Positions 1 to 12,000 of a DNA stretch of 64,000 bases are shown in pieces; the first letter of the stretch is position 1; the number at the start of each line of letters is the position of its first letter. Origin of the DNA: Ganaspis brasiliensis (lineage: Eukaryota; Arthropoda; Insecta; Hymenoptera; Figitidae). A model generated the notes under the pieces. It was not told the origin of the DNA and did no database searches. It saw only the letters and a list, made by a program, of their open reading frames with translations. The position numbers were made by a program, and so were the translations under genes. The stretch lies in assembly GCA_037103525.1 (NCBI GenBank), contig JAZKLR010000112.1:2170001-2234000 (forward strand), read 5' to 3'.

Positions 1-158
1 ACTCTTTTCTTTTGAAGATTGTAAGTCTGTTTACTTTAATTTTTAAATTATTTAAGTTTAATTTAAAAATTTGGTTAATTTATTTTCTCCATTATGTTTG
101 TAATCTTTAATTTTTTTACAAGTAGTTAATTAATCTAGTTTGTTAATTTTTTTTTAAG

Positions 159-481
159 ACAAGGATGACGTGACAGAAGAGGAAATCTCGAAAGTCAGAC
201 TGATGATTAGTTATTTGGAAAAAGTGAGTCGGAATTTGCCGGAAACGAAATTGACGAGCGACGATGAAAATACTTGTACAATATGCTACGCTTTTCCAAT
301 TGCAGCAACTTTCAAGCCTTGCAATCATCAATCTTGTCGAGCTTGCATCGATCATCACCTGCTGAATAGCAGGGAGTGTTTTTTTTGTAAATCTAATATC
401 GAAAAGGTTGTTGATCTAGACCAAATTATAATCCATAATTTCACAAATGATAGTAAGGTCGCTCAAAGTTCGATCTCGTGA
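159..481 (+). CDS. RNF123: RNF123/KPC1-like E3 ubiquitin ligase, last exon (5' part outside window)
   Basis: This is the terminal coding exon of a RING-type E3 ubiquitin ligase. A polypyrimidine run ending in AAG at 156-158 gives the acceptor, and the frame runs open to TGA at 479-481. It encodes about 107 residues. A short acidic/helical segment precedes a C3HC4 RING finger: CTIC, then PCNH, SCRAC and finally CFFC. The core CTICYAFPIAATFKPCNH resembles the C-terminal RING of RNF123 (KPC1), which is known to ubiquitinate p27Kip1 in the cytoplasm. The RING lying at the extreme C-terminus also fits that protein. There is no start codon here, because the rest of the gene lies to the left. The gene converges on the transporter gene that ends at 825. 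The RING is certain from the cysteine/histidine spacing; the RNF123 assignment rests on remembered family similarity. Confidence 0.85.
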
Positions 482-824
482 TCTCAAAGAAATTTTCAGT
501 CAGTCTCTAAGTCCATTTTTTTCAGACGGTGGTGTAAATAAGGCATGTTTCATTAAAAAGAAATCTGTTAAATAGTACTTAAAATTGGAATTGTTTTTCA
601 ATTTAAAATTTATAAAACCAAAGTATAAATGTAGTTCACAAATTATAAAAAAAATATATAAAAGTATAAGAAATACACAACGAAAGTTATGAAAAAGAAG
701 TTTATTCAATTGAATATTCCTTTTTTTAATGCTTTTTAAAAAATTCAATATTTACATCAGTCTTAAATAATATCATGAAAATGTAGAGTACTTAAAATTA
801 AACTTCAAATCTTGTCACAGAAAT
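482..824. other. Convergent 3' untranslated interval
   Basis: About 340 bp of AT-rich DNA lies between the stop of the RING ligase gene (+) and the stop of the transporter gene (-). It should hold the 3' UTRs of both genes. I see no coding signal; the short open frames here have no family resemblance. Confidence 0.6.
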
Positions 825-3800
825 TCAAACGCACAGACTTTTCCCCAAAGAGATTCTGAGACCAGAAACTCGAAAACCTTTTAGAGGTTGTGTCGTGAGA
901 TTTTGAATAGATTCGACTAAAATAAGACCGCATATAAAAGCGCCGAGGGCAGTTATCGAAACGGCAAAAAAGATTTGTAATCGATTCTTGTTGAAGAGAA
1001 GATGTGGATCCTTTTGCAGAGTGCTTTGGAGTAAACAAATTCCAGGAAAGAGAAAAATAAAAGCTGCTGAGAGAGATCCTAGTAAATTAATCACAGGTGT
1101 GATGTCCGGAACTAAAATTGCAATCACGAGTGATGAAAAGAACCAGATCAGGGTTAAGATCACTCTTGGTGCGACGTTCAAGTCTAGGTTCCATCGAAAA
1201 AGACTCATGAAAGCGTCTCGGCCACAATACAGAACTATCGGATATGTGGTGAAATTTTTTACAGCAACGGCGATCATAGCTGTTGTTAAAGTTGCACTTT
1301 TATCAGTATAGCCCTGCAGAATATCGCTGGGAACTTTTCCTGATCCAAAAGTCATGTATCCAAAAGTTCCGACAATAGAATAGGCTATGAAACAAATTAT
1401 CATGCTGATTACTGCGCAAAAGGTGAATTTCTTCAGCTGACGTTCTTTCATACAAGCATAGGTTGGAATCGCAGTCATATGACTCTAAAAATTGGAAAAC
1501 AGACTTATATATATTATTTCTTTCACGTATAGTCCATCCCACTCTTGTACCTTTGTGTCTAGAATTAAAAAATTAAACAATAAATATTAAACTCAAACAA
1601 AATAATTTCAACTAGGTGAAAATTATGTCCATTTCATGGACATTTCGCTTCCAAGTGAGCAAAATAATTTTGTTCCTCATAGAGGAAGCAATAAATTTAT
1701 AATATAAAAGTTCATTGGAGAATTTATTAAAAAAAGTAAATGCAAAAAAATGAAAAAACATGAATTATTTTAAGAATTTTTGATCAATTATAAACTTTAT
1801 ACATGTCAATCGATTCGTTTTGAGATAAGGAATATAAGTTTTGCATACATTAAGTTGTATTTTTAGCATGGAAACAATTTTTGTCAAAAAACCATTTTTT
1901 CGATGAAAAAAGATGCTAAAAAAAAATTGATAGGGTAAATTTCAAAAATCCCTGTGTCCAAATTTAGATATTCATGAGCTAAATAAGTCATCCAAATTTT
2001 ATTGAAATCCATTAAAGAGTTCTCGAGATATCCTGGTGACAAAAACCGCTATACACACACACATACATCTGGACATTTGCTTAAAAATGAAAATTTACGC
2101 TTTTTAGATGAAAATAAGTCGATTTAGACTATTTTTGGAAAAAAGAAAATCTTAACGATTACAAAGCTTCCTCTATGACGAAGCAAAATCATATTTCAAA
2201 AAAATCAAAAATTGCAAAAAGAAAAATTAAAAAAATTATAAGAATAATTGTTGAAATTAATTGTAAATTGAACAACTGGATTGAAAGTAAAAAAAAAACT
2301 GAAATTGAAGGAAATATTTCAAAATTAAAGAAAACAATTTAAGATTATAATTAAAAATTGAAGAATGCAATTTATATTTAAGGAATATATTAAGAGATTG
2401 AAAAAAGTAACTGGAAAAAGCGAGAATTATTGAATATGGATTTTGAATTATTGCAAACTGAAAAATGGAATTAAAATTTGAAAAAAATGAGAATTGTAGA
2501 AAATATTTGAACAATTAAATTAAAAATTAAAGAAACTTGTTAATAATCGAAAAAAATTTGCCAAATACGAAATTTTAAAAATAATAATGAAAATAATTAA
2601 AAATTGAAGAAAGTAATTTAAAATTTTCGAAAAATAATTAAAAATCATTTCAAAATGAAGAAAATAGTTGACGATTGAAAAAAAAATGAGAATTGCAGAA
2701 AATATTTGAACAATTGATTTTAAAATTAAAAAAACTTGTTAATAATCGAAAAAAAATTTACCAAATACGAGAATTTAAAAATATTAATGAAAATAATTAA
2801 AGAAAATAATTTAAAATTTTCGAAAAATAATTGAAAAACCATTTTAAAATGAAGAAAATAGTTGACAATTGAAAAAAAATTGAAGAATAATTCTAAAATT
2901 TTAAGAAAATAAATAAGAATTGAAAAAATTGTAAGAAAAAATTGAAAGAAATAATTGAAAAATGGACAAAAATATCTAAAAAATGACGAAAATAATTGAC
3001 AACTGAAATTGACAATTTGAAAAAAAAATCTAAAAAATTAAACAATAAATATCAAATTTAAACTTAATAATGGAAAAATAGGAAAATTATAGGACTAATT
3101 ATAAATTGAACAACTGAATAGAAAATGGAAAAAAATTGAAATTGATGAAAATAATTAAAAATTGAAGAAAGTAATTTAAAGTTTTTGAAAAATTATTGAA
3201 AAACAATTTCAAAATGAACAAAATAGTTGACAATTGAAAAAAAAATTAAAGAATAATTCTAAAATTTTGAGAAAGTAAATGAGAATTGAAAAAATTGTAG
3301 GAAATAATTGAAAGAAATAATTGAAAAATGGACAAAAATATCTAAAAAATGCCGGAAATAATTGACAACTGAAATTTACAATTTGAAAAAATAATTTAAA
3401 AAATTAAACAATAGACATCAAATTTAAACTAAATAATGGAAAAATAGGACAATTATAGGACTAATTGTAAATTAGTTTATATTATGACAAAAAAAAATGA
3501 ACAATTGAATTGAAAATGGAAAAAAAATTGAAATGAATGAAAATAATTGATAATTGAAGAATATAATAGAAATTTAAAAAATATAATAATATTGTTTAAA
3601 AAGTAATTGAGAAAAACAAATAATTATTACAGAAGAAAATAATTGAAAACAGAAGAATTGAATTGAAAATTTAAAAAAATAATTAAGAATTTAAAAAATT
3701 AGTTATAGAATTGAACAATTGAATTGATAATTTAAAACAATTTTTATGATTGTTAAAAAATGTTAAAAATCAAATAATTATTGAATATTGCAGAATTGAT

Positions 3801-6800
3801 TGAAAATTGAAAAAAGTAATTTAAATTTAAAGAATGGAATTAAAATTTGTAGAATATAATTGAACGACTGTATCTAAAATTATGTGAAGAGATGTACTGA
3901 TGCAGAGAAAAATAATTGATATAAGTCGAAAAATTTTTATTATTAAAAAAAATGATTGAAAATTTAAAAATGAAATTGAAATTTTAAGAGAATAATGAGG
4001 AATTGAAGAAAATAGCTGTAGAAAGTTGAAGAAAGAAGAAAATTAATTAAAAATGTTGAAACGAAATTTTAAAACAACTTTTATGACTGAAAAAATTAAT
4101 AGAAGTAGAAGAAAAAGTTGAAAACTGATAAATGGAATTAGATAAAAATTGAGAATTGAAGGAAATATTTGAACAATTGAATTGAATATTAAATAAACTT
4201 ATTGATAATTGAAAAAAAATTGATCAAAGGTGGCAATTTTTTAATATTAAAGTAATAATTGAAAATTAAAAAATGGAATAGAAATTTTAAGAAAGTAATT
4301 GTGAATTGAATAAAATAGTTGTTGAATTGAACAATTGAATTGAAATTTTAAAACCATTTTTATGAGTGAAAAAAATAATTGAAAACATCCGAGAATTATT
4401 AAATATTGTGGAATTAATTGAATCGATGAAAATAATTAAAAAAAAAAAATTAAAAATTGAGGAAAATAATTAAAATTGTAGAAATAAATTGAAAATTAAA
4501 GAATTAAATTGAAGCTGTATGATAAAGAAGAACAACTATAAAATTGAGACGTAATAATAAATTATGAATTGAAAACTGTAGATAATTAAAGAAAAAATTG
4601 TAGGAAAGAAATCAAAAATGAAAAAATCAACTAGAAATTTTAGAAATGTATTGAAATTCCAAGAAAATAATTGATAATTGAAAAAAAAACGAAAATTATT
4701 GAATATTGAATAAAATAATTAAAAATTAAGAAAAATAATTCAATTGAGAATTGACGAAAAAAATTAAACAAAATAAATTGGAGATTAAAGTATTAAATTT
4801 AAATATTAAGAAAATAGGTAATTGATAATTGAAATAAACATTACAAAATGACGAAAATAATTGAGAGATGAGGAAAATAATTGACAATATTGATATAACC
4901 TACCAGACCTCGAATCGTGCTTCGAGTAGCTTAACTTCAATGGTCGCGGAACCATAAACACTGTCGGTCACCACTTGATCCATATCATTGGTTAAAAATA
5001 TATAAATAATATATAATTTAAATTTTAATAAAAATTGCATACGAGAGGCCAAATTTTTATAAAAAAGATTTTTTAGTAGTAAATATATATAATTAAAAAT
5101 TGCTTGGAAGATGTTCAATTAATTCAAATTAACAGCAATTATTGAAGAGCGTTATAAAAGTATAACCAACTTTTCAAGATATTGAAAATCGTTTAACTAA
5201 TAAAATAAAATAAATAAAATCAATAAAAAAAAATTATATGACACGGTGTAATTAAAAAAATAATTGTAAATAAATTTTTTTAAATTAAAATAGACATTGT
5301 ACCTGATATGCGAAGCAAATAATCGGAATAATTTGAAGTGGTTCAGTCAAAGTTGTGGGCCAAATATGAATTGTTTTTTTCGAAGATTTATCGTTTGTAA
5401 AACTTTCATAAATAACCATCCAGACGACGTAAATTATTGTCAAACATCCAATGGAACTTGCATAACTTAAAACTTCCATTCGTTTAAAAAACGATAATGG
5501 TAGAATAAATATAATTGCAGTAACGCTTGTTATGAAAGGTCTCGATAGATACCTAAAATAAATCATCAATTTGTTGAATGTATTAGTACCTATAAATATT
5601 AGTAACACAAAACAAAAAGCTTAAAATTTTACCAATTGTGACAATAGTCCATTCCGAAGAAAGTGGCAAAGACACGATCAAATTGATCTCCGATGATGAT
5701 TAGAAAAGTTAAACAGCATCCGAAGCTATAGATTGCAACGCAAATCCCACAAAAAATTAAAGATTTTGGTCCACAAAGTCCGGCAAAAGTATTTTGCAAA
5801 GTACAAGTTTCTGTTAAGTCACTACAATTCGCAAGAACAACAAGAGCCGAGGTGATGAAAATTAGGAAAAATAATTGAACGATTATTGCAGTTGCTATTC
5901 CTCCCGATTTGTCGAAAGCTTCCGGGAAATTTAGAAGACCGGCTCCCAAAGTTGCATTCACAATGAGGAAAATAGTTCCCAGTGAACCCGTGCCTTAAAA
6001 TAAAACAAATTAAATCTAATTAACAAATAAAAGTTTATTTCCAATAATTTTTTGTGTTTGGCGTTTAATTTTATTTTCTAGTGTAGTTTTTAAATCATTT
6101 TATCAAATTAAAAGAAAACCCGATAAGAAGAGGTTGATTAAAATGCATTAAAATGAAAACAAAAAAGTTCGCAAATGACATTGATTAGAATAGAAAGCGA
6201 TATTAATATTCGTCATTTTTCCAAACATCTTAATCTGTTTTAATTCCGTTTGATTAAAATGAATTAAACTGTTACCAATTTTTTTGTCTTAAACGGAATT
6301 TAATTGGCTGCATATTTTTTAGCTATAAAACGGGATTAAATTGATTCCATTTCTAACTACCGTATCAGAATTAAAATGAAGCGGGATTAAATTGATTTCA
6401 CTTCTAACTCTCGTATCGGAATTCAGATTCGTATAATTTTCATCAGGAACTAAAAAGAATAGAAATGTGTCCAGATGAATTCTTTCCGGAAGAATTAAAA
6501 CGTAGAAGTTCAAAAATGACATTAAATTGGATTAAAAATGTTCAAAATTTCACAACATTTGGAACCGTTTTTTTTCGTTTCAATTAACCTCTTCTTACCG
6601 GGAAGATATAAAATAATTGAAATGAAAAGAAAATCATCGGGAAAATCTTACTCGTAGATACTTAGAATCAAACCTACCCAGTAAAAGGGCCAAAATTGAA
6701 AAGAATTGCAAAATTGTATCTCATCATTGTCACAGTAAGAATTATTCAAATTTTTTAAATTCCATGTCTTGCCTATTCTTTTGTATTCTCTGCTGGGAAT

Positions 6801-8071
6801 ATGTTTCATGAAAAAAGAAATCACTTTCAATTCCTGTTTAATATTTCCTTATAATTTTTTAAAATTTGTTTCAATATTTCGATACTCGTTTTATTATTTT
6901 CAATTTCCTTTTAACATTCCGATTTTTTGAATTATTTTCAAATCCATTTAAAATTTCTAGATATAACGGAGTCTCAACTTAAATAGTTTTTTTTTAATTT
7001 AAATAATGTCAAAAGTTATAAACAAATGAAATTTTTTGAATAATTGTATTTAAAAATTTCTATCTTTTTTTAATATTATTTAAAACGTTTAAAACTAATA
7101 AAATGTTTATGACCTATGTATAAAATATTACTATAACAACAATTGCTAGCAGGCCCAGAACATGTTTATTTTTTCAATTGTTTATAAATAATCATCAATC
7201 TTGCATTAAAAAATAAATGAACGTGATCGGAATTATTTTTATCTTGAAGTTTCTACTTTTATACATTAGTCAAAAAAATATTATAAATTTTCAAATTTGA
7301 AAACAAGATATAATTTTTCAAATAAAATTCTGCAAAAAATGTCATGTGTTTATAACTTTCGACATTATTTAAATTAAAAAAAAACCATTTATATGCAAAC
7401 TATCTCTCATATAATAGTATAGGAATTTGACGTTAATTTCAAATTTCAATACATGTTATTTGCAAATCATGGGGCCACTTCAGAAATTTTTACCTATTTA
7501 GTTTTGGGTGTACTATATCCGACAAGAAAAATAAAAAAGAAATTCATACGGTAACTTCTATATGTTTTTATCCGAAAAGTAATCTATCTTTTGTGTCCGG
7601 ATCGTCCGGATTCTATTGGACATAACCTGTCCTATATATGACTGTTTTTCATTCTTCAACGTGTAAAACAACTATTTAATAATTAAAGAACACTATATTT
7701 TGGAGAAAGTTAAACAATTTTATAAACTAATTTGAAAGTGACTACTTATTGCGAATTATTGACCAATGACCATAATATATACACCTGCATAACATAATTT
7801 TAATCTCAAACAAAAATTAATATATTGAGAATACATAATGAAATGGAAAAATTCGTTTCAGAAAACAAAAAATAAATAATTAATAAAAGTGTCTAAGCGT
7901 CACGTCCGCGCGTCTATACGTAAATACGGACGTTTTGACGCACCGTAATAAAAAATATATTAAACTGATACCATTTCTGTTTTGATTATTGGTTGTAGCG
8001 GAAGAGTACTCTTCTGAAGAAATAATTGGTTGGTCGATTGAACCTTGGTTATCGTTAGTCGGATAATTCAT
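825..8071 (-). CDS. SLC38A7/8-like sodium-coupled neutral amino-acid transporter, four exons
   Basis: The product is a multipass amino-acid transporter of the SLC38 (SNAT) family. Coding exons on the minus strand are 8071-7972, 5993-5633, 5552-5303 and 1484-825. The joins fit by phase: the first exon ends in one base of a Gly codon, the second ends CACAATTG and the third starts GTATCT, giving an NWYLSRPF join, and the third-fourth join is phase 0. The total is 1,371 nt, 456 residues, close to human SNAT7. The N-terminus (MNYPTNDNQ...) is polar. It is followed by the family hallmark NATLGAGLLNFPEAF in TM1, then FILPLSFFKRMEVLSYAS, ICFAYQSHMTAIPTYACM and a C-terminal ALGAFICGLI segment. SNAT7 acts in lysosomal glutamine export and SNAT8 at the plasma membrane; I cannot choose between them. 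The last intron (1485-5302) is full of low-complexity DNA. Confidence 0.85.
1740..2045. repeat. Dispersed repeat, copy 1
   Basis: This stretch of the transporter intron is recognisably similar to 16225-16515, in the same orientation. Shared landmarks in order are a CATGAATTATT word, GTCAATCGATTCGTT, a KGAGWYAAGGAA motif, AAAAATCCCTGTG and CCAAATTTAG. It has no visible coding capacity or clear ends. It is probably a non-autonomous transposon remnant. Confidence 0.55.
2200..4880. repeat. AATTGAAA-type low-complexity block 1
   Basis: About 2.7 kb consists almost only of degenerate words built on AATTGAAAA, GAAAATAATTGA and TTAAAAATT. The plus strand is strongly purine-rich. The spacing is irregular, so it is not a simple tandem satellite. 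Longer segments near 2640-2900 and 3170-3400 recur with few changes, for instance GACAATTGAAAAAAAAATT followed by AGAATAATTCTAAAATTTT, which shows internal duplication. The block lies inside the last intron of the SLC38-like gene. Confidence 0.75.
4881..5302. other. Intron remainder, no gene seen
   Basis: This is the rest of the transporter intron between the low-complexity block and exon 3. A short open frame around 4900-5118 was tested as a possible missing exon. It fails, because exon 3 joins directly to the exon at 1484 in phase and in agreement with the family. Confidence 0.5.
6119..6602. mobile_element. Inverted-repeat MITE in transporter intron 1 (484 bp)
   Basis: The left end CCCGATAAGAAGAGGTTGAT is matched at the right end by the reverse complement CCCGGTAAGAAGAGGTTAAT. 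There are no coding features inside. A target-site duplication is not clear, so the superfamily is undetermined. Confidence 0.65.
6985..7392. repeat. Foldback pair around 400 bp
   Basis: A segment with TTTAATTTAAATAATGTC and AAGTTATAAAC at 6988-7024 is answered in reverse complement near 7348-7392. The central part is AT-rich without genes. It is probably a decayed MITE in the first transporter intron. Confidence 0.5.
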
Positions 8072-8745
8072 TTTTAACCAAAAAATGAATAAGTACTACC
8101 TTAATTCTCGATTAATTGTCACATTTAGCAAATTTAAATGCAGAAGAATCTTTGATTTTTTTAAAAATCCTACTTAATGTCAACCATGTCAATGATTGGC
8201 TCAATAATACATTAGTATGAACAAAGAGAAAGTAAAGCATGTAATATTATCAGAATAAAGGAATTCAACCAAGATATTAAAAATGCTGGTCATAGGTCAA
8301 TCGGCAGTTGATTCATATGCAAATTATTTTGCATAACATTCTAAATATCTAAAATCATTATATGGATATGTATAGATCAAGATTTTTGTTCGATATAATT
8401 TAAAAATGTTTAAAAACATTTGGAACAAACACAGGTATATATTTTAGTCAAGTAAACACAATTTTAATTTCTCTTTTTAAAATTGAAGTTGAACTTGCAG
8501 AAATTAGAAATAACTGCGTTTATTTTTCACAAAATTTCAAGGTCACATAAGCATTTAAAACATTTATAAAATATGAAACGTAAAATATAAATAAATAGTT
8601 AAAAGTGAATAAGTGATAGATAAATATTATCATGTGGTGTTAGACATATTTGGACATATTATATCCAGCGCACAATGAACACGGTTACGGTAGCAGGGCA
8701 TGAGTTAATAAAGGACAGAGACTGTTTCTGTCATTTTCTGGCTGA
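8072..8745. other. Upstream of the transporter; no gene seen
   Basis: AT-rich DNA that must contain the promoter of the minus-strand SLC38-like gene, but I recognise no defined element. The last 100 bp (a CAGGGCATGAGTTAATAAAG segment) are repeated in reverse orientation near 38440-38515 and 46980-47042, so this part is a dispersed repeat. Confidence 0.4.
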
Positions 8746-8889
8746 GGGCGCAATTACATGCCTGCGTCGAATGTTGCGTTTTTGCGTTTAATGGTGAGAG
8801 TGACAAAGATGTGACTATATGTCTGTCTTTCTCTCTCTCAACATACAACGCAAGAACGCAGCGTTCGACGCAGACATGTAATTGCGCCC
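8746..8889. mobile_element. Harbinger-like MITE (144 bp), copy 1
   Basis: A near-complete palindrome with ends GGGCGCAATTACATG and its reverse complement. It has the same end sequence as the 2,959-bp element at 9692 and the same length and structure as the copy at 55804-55947. Flanking triplets are TGA on the left and TCA on the right, so the 3-bp duplication is altered here. The open frame across it is only an effect of the palindrome. Confidence 0.75.
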
Positions 8890-9049
8890 TCATGCTCTGG
8901 TCCCGTAACCGTATTTCTATCCATTTTAATCTGCTTAGGCCTTTAGCAAGCTGTGTCATTATGTCATTAACCTAGTGTATTTTACCAGTTTTTTACGCAA
9001 ATGACCCAATTCAGGTAATTTACCTGTACTTACTTACATATGTAATATC

Positions 9050-9443
9050 CAGAGATCGGAAATTGACATGTCATTTTAGATTTTGAGGTAGAATACGTAT
9101 AATACGTAAAATACGTAGAAAACTGTAAACTACCTAGGTAATTCACAATTTCAACATGGCGGCAAAAGAAAAAAGCATTTTTTTCTAATTTTTTGTTTCT
9201 ATGAATGTCTTTTATTAATTTTAAAGGTGTTATTATATATTTTGGCTAGTTTTAAAATAAATTATGCAATTATTTTGATTTTCGATTTTACTTTTAGGTT
9301 ATGTTGCATACGTATTTTTGTAGATCACGTGATATTTATAAGGGAGGTAAATTACGTAGAATACTTCTCCGGTAAATTACTAGGTAATTCACATGTAAAC
9401 AATCAATGTAGATTACCTCAAGTAATTTACGTTCCAATCCCTG
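9050..9443. mobile_element. hAT-type MITE (394 bp)
   Basis: The ends are CAGAGATCGGAA and TTCCAATCCCTG. It is flanked by a perfect 8-bp target duplication GTAATATC (9042-9049 and 9444-9451), the hallmark length for hAT elements. The interior is rich in GTAATTTAC palindromes. A related, disrupted copy in opposite orientation spans about 56200-57920. Confidence 0.8.
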
Positions 9444-9464
9444 GTAATATCGTACCATTTCGCG

Positions 9465-9655
9465 TAGGGTTGTGCAGTGACGCGTCACTCGAGGTTTTTT
9501 ACGTAATTTACAGGTATTTTACATAAGTAAAATACCGTATTTTCCCCCCACTCCCGAAAAATACATTATGAAAAATATTTTTGAGGTAATTTACTAGGTA
9601 TTTTACTGTAAAGTACCATGTAATTTACCTAAGGTATTTTACTAGCACAACCCTG
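9465..9655. mobile_element. hAT-type MITE (191 bp), intact copy
   Basis: The ends are TAGGGTTGTGC and GCACAACCCTG, with a perfect 8-bp target duplication ATTTCGCG (9457-9464 and 9656-9663). The interior starts with a GTGACGCGTCAC palindrome and continues with GTAATTTAC-type words. It serves as the empty-site reference for the interrupted copy at 56662-57790. Confidence 0.85.
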
Positions 9656-10019
9656 ATTTCGCGTAACTTTGGATTCTTGGAAGGAGACTAAGGGCGCAAT
9701 TACATGCCTGCGTTGAATGCTGCGTTTTTGCGTTGTGCGTTGTATCCCTAGGGACTGAGAGTTCGTGTACCGTGCTTAATGTAGTTCCCTGGAGTTCAGG
9801 TTTTATTTAGAAGTACGTATTCTAGTGTTTTGTTTGCTTATGGCCATTTACAACCTGTCAGATTTATTGTCTGCTATTTTTATTTAATAAACCGCAAATA
9901 TAAATTGTATTCTAATTTGCGAAAAATGAATAAAGCTGTTGAGAAAAATGTTGAAGTAAATTATAAATTTGATCTATTAATGTAGTCAAGAAATATAACA
10001 TTAGTATATTTAAATATAT

Positions 10020-10330
10020 TGCAATGTGGAAAATTCCATTTTTCTTCAAAATTACTTGCGTGTGAGAGCCACCCTTCTGTAGTTAAACGTAAAAATGATG
10101 TAGGTTTCAGTGCGACCCAAATAACTGTGCACGTTTCTCTAACAATCTTTGATACCAAACTTGGACTCACGCGGAATTGATATGAAATTGAATGCATAGA
10201 ATCTCCTGAAGCGAGATAACGTAAAAAAATATGCAACCGTGTACGTGCTGCTACCGGTTCCCGAATCGCATAATATGTTGTTGACTTTCTGCTGCTTCAG
10301 AAGGTGTCTGAACCAATGTATTGCAGTATT
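10020..10330 (-). pseudogene. Harbinger (HARBI1-like) transposase fragment
   Basis: The minus-strand frame reads REPVAARTRLHIFLRYLASG, then a helix-turn-helix-like stretch with FRVSPSLVSKIVRET, then IWVAL and EEKWNFPHCN. This order matches the region just before the first catalytic Asp of PIF/Harbinger transposases, where the family usually continues ...WNFPNC-GA-DGKH. Here the match stops after HCN, exactly where the left inverted arm begins, so the DDE nuclease core is missing. I see no in-frame stop before that point, and no credible start codon further upstream. Confidence 0.7.
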
Positions 10331-11823
10331 GCAATAACCAAAAAATATATAGAACATCAAGGGCTTTCATTGTCTTTTTCTTATTTCAATAAAGCTGAAA
10401 CCGAGAATGAAAAATTATACCTTCAGATTTTATCGTTTTTATCAATTATTAGGGACAAATTATAAATCATTATTACTTCTATAAAGCTCGATTATTACGA
10501 TTTAAAATCAAAACTTTGATCCCTAGCTTGCTTCGATCATAAAAAACTTACTCTAATAAACACATATATATATTTGAATTTTTTATCACAAAATTCAATT
10601 AAAACTAGGATATCTTAATAACAAATTCAGATAGAGGCTCAAATCTGATTATTTTAGTCGATAATTGGGAAAAAAATGTTTCCATTTTTTAAATGGAAAA
10701 TGGAAATTCAAAAGTATTAAATGGTTTATATGCGATGAAAAAAGATTTCGCTTTTTTATAAATTATACGTATCTCTTTAATTAGTGCTTTTCCGTGTATG
10801 AAAAGGTATTGCAAAAAGTATCATAATATGTGCACTATACGTACGAAAGTGCATTTTTCGTCTTCGTGCAAATTTCTGCACTCGCTTTGCTCGAGCAGCA
10901 AACTTTGCACTCGTCGGAAAATAACAGCTTTCGATACTTGGTGCACAATGTACTGTTATGTTTTGTGGTATATATTCAAAAATTTTTTAAACCTACGATA
11001 CTATTCAATCAGTTTCTATCATAATGTAAAATTAATCCGTTTCATTTCAAACCTAGAAATTGTAATTCTTTTAAATCCTACGTTATTTCATTCCGATACA
11101 ATCCATTCCAATTCTAATTGGATTTTAAACGGATTAATTCGGAGTGAAGTAAAACAGGATACAATTAAAAGGATTGAAACTCATAGAATTCAAACGCATT
11201 AATTCGGAATGATTAAGAAAAGAATTAATTTTCAAGTGAGAATATCATATATGAAACGCGCAGTAAAGGAGATGGGGACCTTGTTTTTTTAGATGTAAAA
11301 AACTATAGGTTATCTTTATAATCGTTTTATTTTAATTATTGGTTTCTTTTTTAATTTTAAAAATCAAATTTTATTCTTATGGTATACTTTAAACCTAATG
11401 AAAACTGAAATTTCATTAGTTCGCTTTCGAAGTTAATCCTTTTTTATTGTATTTTTCCTTTTTAAATAAAAAAACATTACCTAAAACCTTCCTTCGTTCT
11501 CGTAGATTATATCGTTTTTGGAGCGTGTCACATATATAAATAATTAGTTACATAAATATATATGTATATTTATACATCGAGAGATAATTTATGCTAAAAA
11601 TTCGATAATGTTATTAAAAAAATGTTTATGTTTACGATTGTATTTACTTCCTCCATATTAACTTTTATAAATTAACTTTTTATAAGAATATGTTTTGTAG
11701 AGTGTCGTTTATTAGCTATCGGAGGTAGTTATTTTTTTTTATTATATTATTAAAAAAATATATAAAACAACACTGTTAAACAAATATTTGAATTTCATTT
11801 CACGCAAACAATTGCGTTTCCTT

Positions 11824-12000
11824 AAATCCTATGTTTACATGCATGCGTTTTAACGTGCGTTCTGACGTACTTTATTTTTAATCGCGAATTGAATACTAGG
11901 AAATCTGCTGGTGCCGAATAAAGAACTACGTTTATTGGTTGACAAATCACGGGACTATTCTGCTTTTCCGTTAAAACGCATGCATGTAAACATAGGACTT
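11824..12000. mobile_element. Small foldback MITE nested in the Harbinger element
   Basis: The segment TCCTATGTTTACATGCATGC at 11828 is repeated in reverse complement at 11969-12000, giving arms of about 31 bp and 177 bp overall. It lies inside the 2,959-bp element. I see no clear target duplication. Confidence 0.55.

Noticed and set aside
4900..5118. Minus-strand open frame with SVYGSATIEVKLLEARFEVW, considered as a missing transporter exon
   Set aside because: Exon 3 (ends CAG at 5303) joins exon 4 (begins AGT at 1484) in phase and reproduces the family order. Nothing is missing, and this frame has no SLC38 similarity.
8705..8959. 84-codon minus-strand open frame
   Set aside because: It is produced by the palindromic Harbinger-like MITE. 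The same kind of frame occurs at 55721-55951 in the other copy.
10798..11202. 134-codon plus-strand frame inside the Harbinger element, considered as a Myb-like second gene
   Set aside because: No tryptophan-spaced Myb motif. It is Cys/Phe/Ser-rich low-information sequence, opposite in strand to the transposase remnant.
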